Below are positions 34,939 to 45,920 of a stretch of 64,000 nucleotides of DNA, piece by piece. The position numbers were made by a program, and so were the translations under genes. The DNA is from Scolanthus callimorphus. Lineage: Eukaryota > Cnidaria > Anthozoa > Actiniaria > Edwardsiidae. The notes beneath the pieces are model-generated. The model did not search any database. It saw only the letters and a list, made by a program, of their open reading frames with translations, and had not been told where the DNA came from. The stretch's first letter is position 1, and each line of letters opens with the position of its first letter. The stretch covers positions 4,873,169 through 4,937,168 of the forward strand of contig CM066913.1 of the NCBI GenBank assembly GCA_033964015.1, given 5' to 3'.

Positions 34939-37900
34939 CACACAGCGGTCAAACCCACGCGCACGCGCAGTACGTACCAGCACCCATGCCTAAAATTAGT
35001 ACTGTAAACACGTTCCAATGAACATTTTGCCCGTTTTTAAGGATTTGTCTGAATATTTAAGCTCAGAAATTTGTGAGTTTGTTTAGTGAATAGTTATCCG
35101 TGTTATGTTAGTTTCTAGATTTTTTTCCTTTTTTCTAGATCGTGCTTTAGAGCTTTGAAGTCGCTGGTTGTCTGTTTTCGCTGGCAGGTCCCTGTGTAAT
35201 CTCGGCAGCGGATGTTTAGTTGTGCTAAAAACTCGAAAACAAGAATTTGAAAACAGTGTTTTTCTTGTAAGTGCAAACAAAAAAGCATTTATGAGCTGGA
35301 AATGTATTCGACATCGAGACATCTCATCCGGAAAAACGACAAGAAATAGTCAGTTCCCTCTCAAGGATATTCTGCTGCACAGAAAACTATTCATCCGCCA
35401 CAAAATGTTGCACGAATTGCCGTGAAAATGAAAAACTGAAGGGAAACTACTGCACATCTCACATCAAGGAGTTTTATCAGGTCGTAAGTGCATTTTTGCA
35501 ACTGGAACTGGAATAGTATTACTAGAAGTAATATCACATTTTTAGTAATAAATTAATTGAGCATAAATGTTTTGTAGTCACGTGCACCAGTAATTTTAAA
35601 GCCCCGGACCCCCTACTGGGGGATATCTGGGGCTATCACTTTTACCTTCAGTGAAAGCCCTGCCTCTCGGGGCAAAAAATCCCCTTTTGGTAAAGATAAA
35701 CACAGTATGAGCATTGCAAATCTTATTACCAGCAAAAAAAGCTGTACAGCTGTACTGTACAAAATCCCAGGGTGGAGGGGGGGGGGGGACTCCCCTTTTT
35801 TTGGGCGGGGATGCTTGTCAGGAACTTTCGATTTACACCTAAAATGGTGCCGCTTAGTTGATTTTGACTCCCAAAAAGGTACCAAAAACTCACATTTTTC
35901 CCTAGTAATTTTCTGTCGTATTTTTTTAAGAGGGAAAAATACGTCTGAATTCAGGCTGCCAACAAGTGTGATTTGCTTGATTTGTTAGAACGGACCTGTT
36001 AGAGGCTCTAAGAGGTACCTATCTGGAAAAAATTGCAAATTTTTGAATTTTACACCTAAAAGGTACCAGAGGCCTGATTTTAAACCCCAAAAGGTACGAC
36101 AAGCACCCTCGCCCAAAAAGTAGGGGAGTCCCCCCAAGAGGTTTGATTCCAAAATGGGATGTTGCCACAGACAGATGTAGTTGTGTTCAAAATCTGGGAG
36201 TTCTCCCTCATGCCAACGACACAGGGATCCTCCACCTAAAAGGGGTAGGGTTTTGAGGCTCAAGTTATATAAAAGGGTAGCAAAAAACACTAGATTCTGT
36301 ATAATGCACCTGTCACTGGAAATCCCCAAACCCCCCAACCCTTCAGGCAAAAGAAAAGTACTAAACTACTGGGCAATACACCAAAGTGTTAGTGTTAGGA
36401 TTTTTTGTGTTGCAATAGAAAAGGGTTTCAACAGTGTGCTGTTTCTGGAGCTTTTAAAACGCAAGTTTTGTTTTTTCTTCTATAATCACCTACTGGTGGC
36501 AATAACTTTGAAAGCATTGGGAATGTGTGCATGAGATTTGTTACTTCATGGAAATAGCCAACTAAAATAAGTGTTTTTGTGCCAAGATCTAATGAGCAAT
36601 CATAATAAAACAATTAGTCACCTCAAACTCTGTGATTATCAGCAAATACCTTTGGTTTCTTCTCAGTGAGTATGTGCCAATATTAGATTATGTTGCCTTC
36701 TTCAACAACAGAATGTTAAGTATTTAAGCATTCACATTTCAGTGTTTTCACCAGTCCACACACAATCAGTAATCTCATTGAGGACCTTAAGGCTCCAGAA
36801 TTCCAGGGTAGGTGTTCTTAAAGAAACCTGGAATTATAGGGTTTGTATTGTAGTACATGTGTAAAATTCCAGGGTTGCTATTTCCCAAAAATGAAATTCC
36901 AGAAACAAAAGTTGCTTTCCAGCTAATGGAGCTACCGGTATCACATGGGCTAGATATTTGATAAAAATACCAGACAGAAAATTCCGCTATAAGAGGCTAT
37001 AGGCTCTGGGCAGGGGTTTCAATAAGTTTTGAAGTAGCAGGCTAAGTTTTGGAAGTAGGTGGCTGGGTTTGGGGTTCCCATACAAAGGCCATAAGCCTTG
37101 AGCCTTCTATAAGGGGGTACAGGGGCATGCCCCTCATGAAATTTCGGTAGCAGAAAAGGCCATTTCCTGCCTTTTGAGGGCAAGATAATTGGCATTTCAT
37201 GTTTTGAGAGTAGATTTTTTTTTTAGAGTAGATGGCGGTTCACCACCGGTAGCTGCCTTCTATTGAAACCCCTGCAGGGGGTTCCAATGACAGGGGTTCC
37301 AATGGAGCCCCAAAAATACCAGAGCTATAATTTTATACCCTAAAAAATACCTGATCCCAAAAATTGATACCCCCCAAAAATACCCAACTACTACAACTTT
37401 CAAGACTGCAATTCTGAATATTTCTTTGAGAATAATCTTTCAATCTAAACACTAACTAATGACCAAAATGGTTCCAACACCTGCTCTTACATGGAAATTA
37501 TTTTGGCAAATACAATGGAAATAGTGCAGCCTTGATTTGCAGAAACATGATTGTGACAGAATTTGAGGTTAACCGCACGAAACCTTTGTGTTCAGCTCTC
37601 ACTAGACCATGATTCGTTCTACTAAACAAAAGAAGCTTTGAGATACAACTTTGTGAACAATACACAGGTTCTTACACCGGGGTAGAGCCAGATTTTTAGC
37701 CCAAAGTAGAGACTCACGGTCTATCTAAAATAATAATTTCAAAGTTAAGATCATTTCAAAGTTAAACCAACAGTCACCAGTTTGAAGAGCAATTCACATG
37801 GAAAAAGTGTTGATCACATGTTCTGTATGCGAGTACAGTACAGTTCTCCTTTGTGACAATAGTTACACAGTGGCCTGCTGAATTCTCATTTGGACTGCGT

Positions 37901-38924
37901 AGCTCACTTTGCCTGGTGTTACCATCAACAAGTTTGCTATCTTCACCCACAGGTCTCTATAATACATTCTTGATGGAAGGGCAAACAGTATCTTTTTCGT
38001 GAGTCTTGTGCCGTGACCTCTGCACAGGTGGGCAATCCAGTGGAAGTACTGAATAATGACCGTGTCCCTGATGGTCTTTGTTTTGACTTGTTATTCTCCT
38101 GATATCTTCATTGGAGTATACAAAAAGGAACAGTCATCACAACTAGAGAGCCCAATCATGCAGCAGTTGTAATAATCAATAACTTGTTTGTATGTTTCCC
38201 CTGAACACAATCTTCTCCTTTTTATTTGTATGGATTTTTTGGTACCCTTGTTGGCAAAGCTTATTATCCATCCCATGCTTGTAAATAATTCAGTCAGCAA
38301 TTGGCTGTAAGGATAAAGTACAGGTAGTGAAGATTTTTCAAAACAATATAGAGAGAAAGATGAAGGCAGAAGGCTTGGAATGGATGATGTTAGGAAGGGC
38401 AAAGCTATACATATGTTAATAAGATTAAGCTTATGCACCGCTAGATTGCTCAGCTAAAGCAGGGACGTGTGGCTAAAGTTAAATTTTCCTTTTCTCTTTG
38501 AATGAAAGCATATCACCAGGTTTTGTGTAAGCTCTCTCCTTGGCGTATTCAAATACAGTAGTAGTAGCGTTTTCTGTAAATACGGTTCTATGGGAAAAGA
38601 GTCGTGCTTGAAATAGTAAAAGAGTTCAGCAACAGTTAGCTGGGCGTGGCGTAACTTATTACCTTTTAAGAAATAGGGAAATATCCGCTGAATTCTGAGT
38701 TTGGCATCCAATAACAAAGTCGCCGACGCACAGATCGACAAAATAAAAATATAAACATGTACAAAAATCCTCTAATGTCCAAAGTTGTTATTCTTTGAGA
38801 AGGTGAACAGAAGTCAGTGGCCAGAAAAGTACAATTTTCTCCTTCGTTTCATGATTCCCATTGCTTGAATGTCCGCCATCTTGGATCTCATTCTTGAGCA
38901 TGCGCAGTGTTTGACCGCTGTGTG
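34939..38924 (-). mobile_element. DNA transposon copy 2 (3.99 kb, inverted, 9-bp target duplication)
   Basis: This copy runs in the opposite orientation to copy 1, giving a palindrome centred near 34929. It starts CACACAGCGGTCAAACCC and ends GTTTGACCGCTGTGTG, with ACTGTTATC on both sides (34930-34938 and 38925-38933). Only one base separates its left target duplication from the right one of copy 1. The open stretches of copy 1 recur with substitutions and in-frame indels (38091-38438 on -, 35168-35425 on +, SWKCIRHRDISSGKTTRN). It is about 300 bp shorter, mostly in low-complexity parts. The interior stretch 35600-36125 matches the repeat at 60610-61290, so another element is nested in the family. 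Confidence 0.85.
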
Positions 38925-38933
38925 ACTGTTATC

Positions 38934-39441
38934 TGATGGACATTCTGTACCAGCGCACGCGCGGTCAAAACAGTTGCTATGGGTTGTAATTACATAGCAA
39001 CCAAAATGGCGGAAAGTTTGAAAAACAAAACAAGGTGTTTCAATTTCGCGCCAGCATTTCCAAGTTTATCGCCGAAGAGGTGAGTTGACAGCATAAATAA
39101 AGACCTACATTGTTTTGGATGTTGGAAAGTAATTTTAATTTTAGCATCGCTTACATTTAGCTATCAAAAATATCAGTAAACGACAAAAAAATGTTGCGCG
39201 ATACGAAGCTACAACCCGAGAAAAAACACCAAAGACTCGCCTGGCTTTCAACTCTCGCGAACTTTTCTGAATCAAAAGCAGCATCTTAGGTTATAAAGAA
39301 CATGTTCAAGGGCTGAAAAACGAAGTTTCTCCATTGCCGGACTTTTTTTAACCACGCTGTGGTGATTTTGTGACGAGGCGTAGTGCAACACTATCGGGGA
39401 AGTAAAAACATGTTGCGAATAATAAAACTTTCTTGTTTTAG
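38934..39441 (+). promoter_or_regulatory. Probable 5' region and untranslated first exon of the RAG1-like gene
   Basis: The stretch holds CAACCAAAATGGCGGAAAG near 39000, a typical YY1-like initiator context, then an exon-like segment ending CCGAAGAG|GTGAGTTG near 39080. The coding exon begins after TTTCTTGTTTTAG at 39441. Near 38955, GCGCACGCGCGGTCAAAACA resembles the transposon terminal sequence next door. Promoter activity is inferred only. Confidence 0.4.
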
Positions 39442-42400
39442 ATGGATACAACCACCATTTCAAGTATTCACCTTGTTTTTTTGCCCAGATGCTGTCGTGT
39501 TTGTGGTATTTACAGTGGAGACAAGAGCAGTAAACGGTTTTATGCTGTTAACCCGTTAAAATCCGATCTAACTCGTGCTTTCGACGTAAATTTTGACAAA
39601 GATGTCGACACCGTCCACCCTCAAAATGTCTGTCACAGCTGTCATTGTGTCTGCACCCAGGGCGGTTCTACTCGTGCCGTATATAACTGGGTTGCCCATA
39701 GCGGTGACAGCTGACAGCTGCGTAGTGTGCACAGATATTGAACGGCAAAAGAGAGGCGGCAGGCCAAGCCGAAACGAAGATCTGGGCGTCCCAGTGGAAA
39801 ATCCGATGTTAAAGAAAACCGGTCGGGCGAAGTTTCAATTTCCAAAACAAGCATACCAGAGAAAATCCTCAAAAACTTGCCAAGCATTGAGCGATTTATT
39901 AACCCTTCAGAATTTATACAGTGCTCTGTGTGCCGCGAAATCTTGGAAAAGCCAGTGCAGACCCCATGTGAACATGTGTTTTGCGTTTCCTGCATTTCTG
40001 AATGGCTGAAGTGTAACTCAAATCACGCGACCTATCCCATCTGTAAAGCAACCCTGTCGGCAGAGGTGCTAAGTAAAGCCCCACGATTAGTTCTGTCTGC
40101 CCTCTGTTCAGCTCTTGTAAGATGCTCCATGTGCAAAGTCCCCTTTCGACTAGACCTCCTTGCAGCGCACGAGGCGGACTGCAGAAATTCTAGAGACATC
40201 AATCGATACCCCTCTGTCGACTGCCGAGGAAAGGCTTACTACAATCCTAATCAAAAGAAAGATGCACACAACAGGCTCTTCGCAGGTTATTCTGAAAACT
40301 GGTGGGACGGTAAGTGTTTTCTTTTTTAGTTCATCGAAAGCGCGACAAGTCAAAGAAAGACATAGGGCCATTCCATTTTTTAGCCCCACTTCCCTACAGC
40401 AGAAGTTTTCCGGGGGGGATAACAAAATGGCCTTTTCCGATGGGGTCAAAGTGAAAAAAGTCTCTTCTGTAGGTTTTTTGCGAGGGGGTACAATAAGGAA
40501 AAGCCTCTTCCGTGGGGTTTTCCGAGGGGGTGCGATCGGGGGAGGGGGACACACACCCCTGCTTTGCACTCCGCCTGTAGCCCTGGAAAATGCCTGTGGT
40601 TTGTACCTTACTTTGCTGTCCATGCCGTAACAAATAAGCCCTATGGCAGCGGATATCTCTTACAATCACATAATCCTATACTGTACATTTCATAGCATTA
40701 ATGTGTAAGTCAAATGCAAATGCTCGGCCCAGATTCTGGACTCCTTACCCTTTATACGAATACCAAAGCCTTTCGGTACCCATTTCTTACTTATACCAAG
40801 CCTGAAAACCCTACCCCTTTAGAGCCGAGCATCCCTGTATAGTCCCCCGGGGGGCTAATATATAGCATAGACTGTGTACCAATAATGGTATGTAGATAAA
40901 ATTTATAAAATATTGATTGTAAAGACGTTTCGTTGCTACTGCCACTTCAGTGTAACGCATATCTTATCCGTCTATTTTATACATTTTATTTAAAGCATTA
41001 AATATATATTTTCACTAAAATAATATCAAATCTGTAATTTGGGATTCAAGAAAAAAAACATCACTCGACTGTTAATTCCACAGTAAAACGAATTTCCCAT
41101 TTGAACGAAATTAATTTCTGACATTTTCTCATCTAATCCTTTTCGATTTTCATCCTTCTATTAGCCCTTGCATCTGTCACATGTGTCTGTGCCACGTACA
41201 AATAGTGCATCAGCTAGCTGCAAGACGGTGCAACGTAGAGCTTTAGCTGTTGAGCTGTTGAGCAAAATATTGTAACAGACTGGTTATATCATGCATTTCC
41301 ATACATATTAATTTTCTTAAGTGTTACAATTTAACTCATTTGGCAGGTCAGCTGTTTGCAATTCACTGGACCTCAAGGCAGGAATAACTAAAATTTAGGA
41401 TGTGGATTTTTTTTATTGGCCTTATAGTAGCACCACAGTTGGTTTCCAATGAGAGTTACTTTTTTTCCTATTTTATTTTAAAGATGGCTCTCAAGCTTTG
41501 GAGTGCAGTTAGCTAGCGAGAAGAAGCAGCATGAACTGTCTGAGCAACAAAAACTTACCAATGTTTATGCTGAGCACATGCCATTCATGTTCAACAAGAG
41601 TGGAGGTGGGACAGAGATTCGTCTAGCTGTATGTTCACAAGTTGAGGACCTTACAGCCTTGGTCTATGGGCATCTTGAACAGAACATGATGTAAGTTAGG
41701 GGGATTATATACCACAATAGAAGTGACCATTTATGGAAGGGGGTGGGGGTCAACAAATAAATTGTTATATTTATTTGTACATTAATATTTTAATTTTAGG
41801 CACAGAAATCTAACCTGGCACAATGGTATAATACCTGATTAAGTTCGGTGGTGACAAAGGTGGGGGCACATTTAAGCTGATGTTTGTGACAACATTTGAG
41901 GCACCAGACAATGCTCACAACATGGAACTTGGCGTGCAGAGGTACATGTGGGATATTGAAGATCTGGAGAAGCAAACATGGAGGTCAGTGATACAAACAT
42001 TATGTAAGCTTATTAGTTATGTTATGCATTTTAACAAACTGAATGATCAAGGGTTCGAGTCACAAGTTTGTCACAGGTTAGCAAATGCCATTGTATACTC
42101 AAATAATGGCTTACTTCATTTTTTTTTCTGCACAAGTGTTGATGAATGCATTCTGGAATACCCCCTCCTAAACATTCCACAGTCAGACTAGGTTGGTCTA
42201 AAATAGTTTATTAACAACAAAGTTCCTACAGATGTACCATAACATCCTATGATTTTTGGCCTTTTTAAATATTCCTGCATTGAAAAAATCCTATTATTTT
42301 TTTTTCAGACAAAGAAATCAAGCTCTTCATGGCATCATATCGATCTTCCTTCCCTAAAGTAACAGTATTCCAAAGATGCACATCCTGGAAGACCATGTAG

Positions 42401-42624
42401 TCCAATGGGTTAAGATGTACAACACTGGATTTGGTTTGCTTGGGGAACAAGGCATTGAGTGCATTCACCACCAGTTCAACAAAATGAAAGCAGATTATGC
42501 TGGCGTGAGAAATGATAAAGATCAGGCAAAGTGGATAATGGAGGAACATCATCGGTGATGCCATCCAGAAAATATATCCCACACTCCAACAACAAAAAGA
42601 AGAAAGAAATTAGTTGAAGAGTAA
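39442..42624 (+). pseudogene. RAG1 N-terminal/RING-like gene fused to a GGDKGG-family protein, decayed
   Basis: Exon 39442-40309 reads CRVCG...DVDTVHPQNVCHSC...NWVAHSGDSCVVC, matching the RAG1 non-core zinc region in residue order. It continues with basic KERRQAKPKRRSGRP, a RING finger (CSVCREILEKPVQTPCEHVF, CVSCISEWLKC, YPICK) and a following zinc motif (VRCSMCKVPF...HEADC). Exon 41484-41690 has KSGGGTEIRLAV; exon 41800-41983 has IKFGGDKGGGTFKLMF and FEAPDNAHNMELGVQRY; exon 42309-42624 has FMASYRSSFPKVTV, MHILEDHVVQWV, LLGEQGIECIHHQFN and a basic end. Disruptions seen: a 7-bp tandem duplication at 39706-39719, a compensating one-base loss near 39745, a break near 41840, a one-base loss near 42368 and a TGA at 42556. 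In RAG1 the N-terminal zinc region and RING have ubiquitin-ligase activity; whether this protein ever did is unknown. Confidence 0.8.
40375..40560. repeat. TTCCGAGGGGGT satellite, second locus
   Basis: CAAAATGGCCTTTTCCGATG, AAGCCTCTTCCGTGGGG and TTTTCCGAGGGGGTGC repeat the phrase seen at 6320-6850. It lies in the intron after the RING exon. Confidence 0.85.
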
Positions 42625-42636
42625 CAAAGATTCATT

Positions 42637-42916
42637 TACCACCGTATGCATTGCTACGCGACCTCAAAATTCACTGTTGGGCGATTGGCGGTTTTACGCA
42701 AGATGATTGTTGTCAATTTTCTTGAACCAGAAAGTTAAAAATTCGAGTCGAGGAAGCCAAAGGATAGCTTAAATCCACTTTGGTTGATTTTGCAATCAAT
42801 GTTGGTCCGCTAAAGTGGCCGAATCCAGCGTTTTGGTTTGATTGACGGCTAAAAAATCGCCAATCGCCTATCGCAACATTGAATTTTGAGGTCGCGTAGC
42901 AATGCATACAGTGGTA
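42637..42916. mobile_element. MITE with TACCACCGTATGCATTGC termini
   Basis: TACCACCGTATGCATTGCTA at the left is complementary to TAGCAATGCATACAGTGGTA at the right, with arms of about 75 bp including GCGACCTCAAAATTCA. It lies immediately after the RAG1-like relic. Confidence 0.9.
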
Positions 42917-43099
42917 AGGCACTGTCATGTACACCAATTCTGAGAGCAAAACATAATGTGCAATTTCCAGAAAAGTCCATACCCCACCACAGTCAGGAAT
43001 TGGAAATCCCAGAGGGACGTTGGTCAATTTACCTGACATTCCAGAGGGTTAAGCTGTTATTTTTCATACAAATATTGCAATTCCAGAGGGTGTATATTT

Positions 43100-43240
43100 G
43101 CCTTTGTCACACAGCAGCCATCTTGGATTTTTACAAACAGCGAAACAGGCATGAAAGTGAGGCCAGGCATGTTAGCTCACCCATGCATAGTCTTCTTTGT
43201 AAGAAAAAATTCAAGATGGCTGCTGTGTGACAAAGGCGAA
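43100..43240. repeat. Foldback element with CCTTTGTCACACAGCAGCC arms
   Basis: GCCTTTGTCACACAGCAGCC, followed by ATCTTG, pairs with CAAGATGGCTGCTGTGTGAC, followed by AAAGGC. Confidence 0.88.
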
Positions 43241-43327
43241 TGTGGTGTATATGTCTGGGGGAGAAGGGCATGGGGTCTTTAAGAGCATTCTTTCTATGTA
43301 ATGCAGTAATAATCTTGCCAAAGAAAA

Positions 43328-43936
43328 CCCGGCGTAACAAATCGATAGAAATCTATCATTGAAAACTGATCGATAAATCGATATTTGTCGATCAGATTGA
43401 CCGATCATTATCGATTAGTATCGGGAATCGATAAAAATCGATAGTCACAGCCATCCCCGTCAGATCGATAAAAATCGATATCACTTGATATTGAAAGTAT
43501 AACATAACACTGTTCCAGTCAAAGATCAACGTTATTTAAATTTATTGTGTCTCGAGCAAGAACGCAGCAAACTATACCTTGCTAGACAAAGATCCGAGAA
43601 GTGGACTACCCATACCCCATACCCTGGGGAGAGGCCAAAACTCTGCCCGCCAACATTTGCGTTGTTTCTCAGAAATTCAGATCTCTAATTCTTTGGACCT
43701 CGAGCCTCTGGTTTCCAGGGTGAACTATTAGAGGCATCTTTTCAAAGAATATTAATACATTAATCAATCCTGTGCTTGTCGATACAAATCAATGAACATT
43801 GATATAATTATTGAAAAATCGAAAATCACAACAGAGCTAGCGATCAATTTTTATCGATTGTCGATAAAATCAATCGATTAGTATCGACAAATATCGATTT
43901 TATTTGGGTATCGATTTATCGATTTGTTACGCCGGG
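43328..43936. mobile_element. 609-bp ATCGAT-rich element with 7-bp target duplication
   Basis: CCCGGCGTAACAAATCGATA at the left is complementary to TATCGATTTGTTACGCCGGG in the closing region. AAGAAAA is present on both sides (43321-43327 and 43937-43943). Both terminal ~120 bp are packed with ATCGAT, TATCGATT and ATCGATA words. There is no coding capacity. Confidence 0.9.
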
Positions 43937-44236
43937 AAGAAAATCATGAAAAAAATTGATATATATATGTTTCACAGAGAAGCAGCAAACTAAATTGGCT
44001 ACAAAGTGGGATTTCATAGTTACCCTTTAATTAAATAAATCCACACAGTCAATTTGCTAAAAAATTCAAGTACGATTTAACGTTCGTTCGACTAGAGAGA
44101 CGACGCTGTCCCGAGTCTTCATGTAAGCTTCTAGGGATGCTCTAGAATACAAAATTTATAGAAAAAAAAAATCCGGCAGCCCAGAGAATATTTTAGATGG
44201 TCAGCTAAAGAGGTATACATTACAAATTGTGCTTAC

Positions 44237-44317
44237 CTGAGTGAAGAAAAACTTCCATTCCAAGGTAAAGCCCACAGAGAAGCCAAAGTAAAATCCAACC
44301 GTTTTCTTAGGCGCCAT
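44237..44317 (-). CDS. Possible first coding exon of a small unknown gene
   Basis: On the minus strand, ATGGCGCC begins a 27-codon segment MAPKKTVGFYFGFSVGFTLE followed by WKFFFTQ, ending at a good donor (CACTCAG|GTAAGC). The ATG sits in a GGCGCCATG-type context. No downstream exon was recognised between 43940 and 44230, so this may be an isolated relic or part of a gene whose next exon I cannot identify. Confidence 0.35.
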
Positions 44318-44616
44318 GTTTGCAACCGACACGTGCCGACGAAAAACCCTTCAGTTCTTGATAAAAGTCGGGTTTTAAAATCCTGCATTCCCATCAGTCT
44401 AACAAAAAGAACATCTGCAATGCACTTATCGATGTTCCAGAAATCAAGAACGAAACTACGTGAGAAATAATGAGTGTTTGAAACAGTGACTAGATAGTGA
44501 CACGACAAACTCATGGTCAAACAATTTCCCGCCTCGTTTTCGTGCAGACACCGCGCGTTAGAAGCAAGTATAGGGAACTGGTACCGAGTGTCCAGCGACA
44601 GGGGCTCTGAAACAGT

Positions 44617-45700
44617 CGTGTGTACACAGGCGATCCAAGCTCTAATCATGTGGGGGAACTGTGAAAGAAACATGCAACGTTGTCGCTGTAAAAATTATAC
44701 GTAAATGTAAATATGTAAAATCATGTCACATCTCCTCGGAATGTTGTAGTTGTCAAATAAAGTGCTCCTGGAGCGATTTTATTGCATTTTGGGTGTTTTT
44801 TGTGCCTTTTTCTTAATAGGCCTACCGTATGTTATAATAGATTGACAAGGTACGAAACGAGCATTCAAAACACCTTTTTCTAGCTCGATTTTTTTCGCTA
44901 AAAATCGACCTTAGTCATCAAACAAAACAACCCAGACAACGAGGAATGAACCACAGCACTATGTTTTAGCAGTCATTTGAATGTGCAACTTACCTGAGAT
45001 AAGTGCGAGGTCTTAAAAGTCCAAACGATTTCGATTTGAAGGCGACGTTAGAAAAAGTGGTTGGGTCACGGACGCACGGTCTGGGTCGAGAAATCCAATC
45101 GACTGCCACTATTGTGAATTTAGCCAATCAGAGTCGCAAAGCAGATCGACCGTTTTCGCGCCATTGCTCCAGGTTTGCTCTGATTGGCTAAATTCACAAT
45201 AGTGGCAGTCGATTGGATTTCTCGACCCAGACCGTGCGACCGTGACCCAACCACTTTTTCTAACGTCGCCTTCAAATCGAAATCGTTTGGACTTTTAAGA
45301 CCTCGCACTTCTCTCAGGTAAGTTGCACATTCAAATGACTGCTAAAACATAGTGCTGTGGTTCATTCCTCGTTGTCTGGGTGGTTTGGTTTGACGACTAA
45401 GCTCGATTTTTAGCGAAAAAAATCGAGCTAGAAAAAAGTGTTTTGAATGCTCGTTTCGTACCTTGTCAATCTATTATAACATACGGTAGGGGTATTAAGA
45501 AAAAGGCACAAAAAACACCCAAAATGCAATAAAATCGCTGCAAGAGCAATTTATTTGATAACTACAACATTCCAAGGAGATGTCACATGATTTTATTTCA
45601 ATATTTACATTTACGTATAATTTTTACAGCGACAACGTTGCATGTTTCGTTCACAGTACCCCACATGACTAGAGCTTGGATCGCCTGTGGTGTGTACATG
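44617..45700. repeat. ~1.1 kb palindrome, arms ~520 bp, 44-base loop
   Basis: The left arm 44617-45133 is mirrored by 45178-45700; the loop is 45134-45177. Matching blocks include AACGTTGTCGCTGTAAAAAT with its complement, GAGGTCTTAAAAGTCCAAAC, and CCACTATTGTGAATTTAGCC. The outer edge reads TGTACACAGGCGATCCAAGC and the inverse GCTTGGATCGCCTGTG. Mirror-image open frames on the two strands show the symmetry. It is either a large foldback element or an inverted duplication. Confidence 0.92.
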
Positions 45701-45920
45701 GAAAGCGATGGAAACCTTCAAACACTGCTATTATGAGCTCGAACCTAGTATGTAGAAGTTCAGGCTTTCAGTCATGAATTTAACTCAAAAGCTTGCGGCG
45801 ATGGTGACAGGAAAAACATAGTCAACGCTGGTCCAGGCGGTTTCTAATGGATTTCTAATGCTTTTCATAACAGTGATAAAAAACAACAGTGTTTGAACGT
45901 TTCTTTTGCTGCAAAACAAC

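Noticed and set aside
30635..34960. CACAGCGG at the transposon ends looks like the RAG recombination-signal heptamer CACAGTG and lies next to a RAG1-like gene
   Set aside because: One base differs, no conserved nonamer at 12/23 spacing was seen, and the target duplication is 9 bp, not the 5 bp of RAG/Transib. Treated as coincidence unless more copies show otherwise.
44233..44673. 146-codon minus-strand ORF
   Set aside because: It overlaps the ATGGCGCC exon candidate in a different frame, runs into the palindrome and shows no domain.
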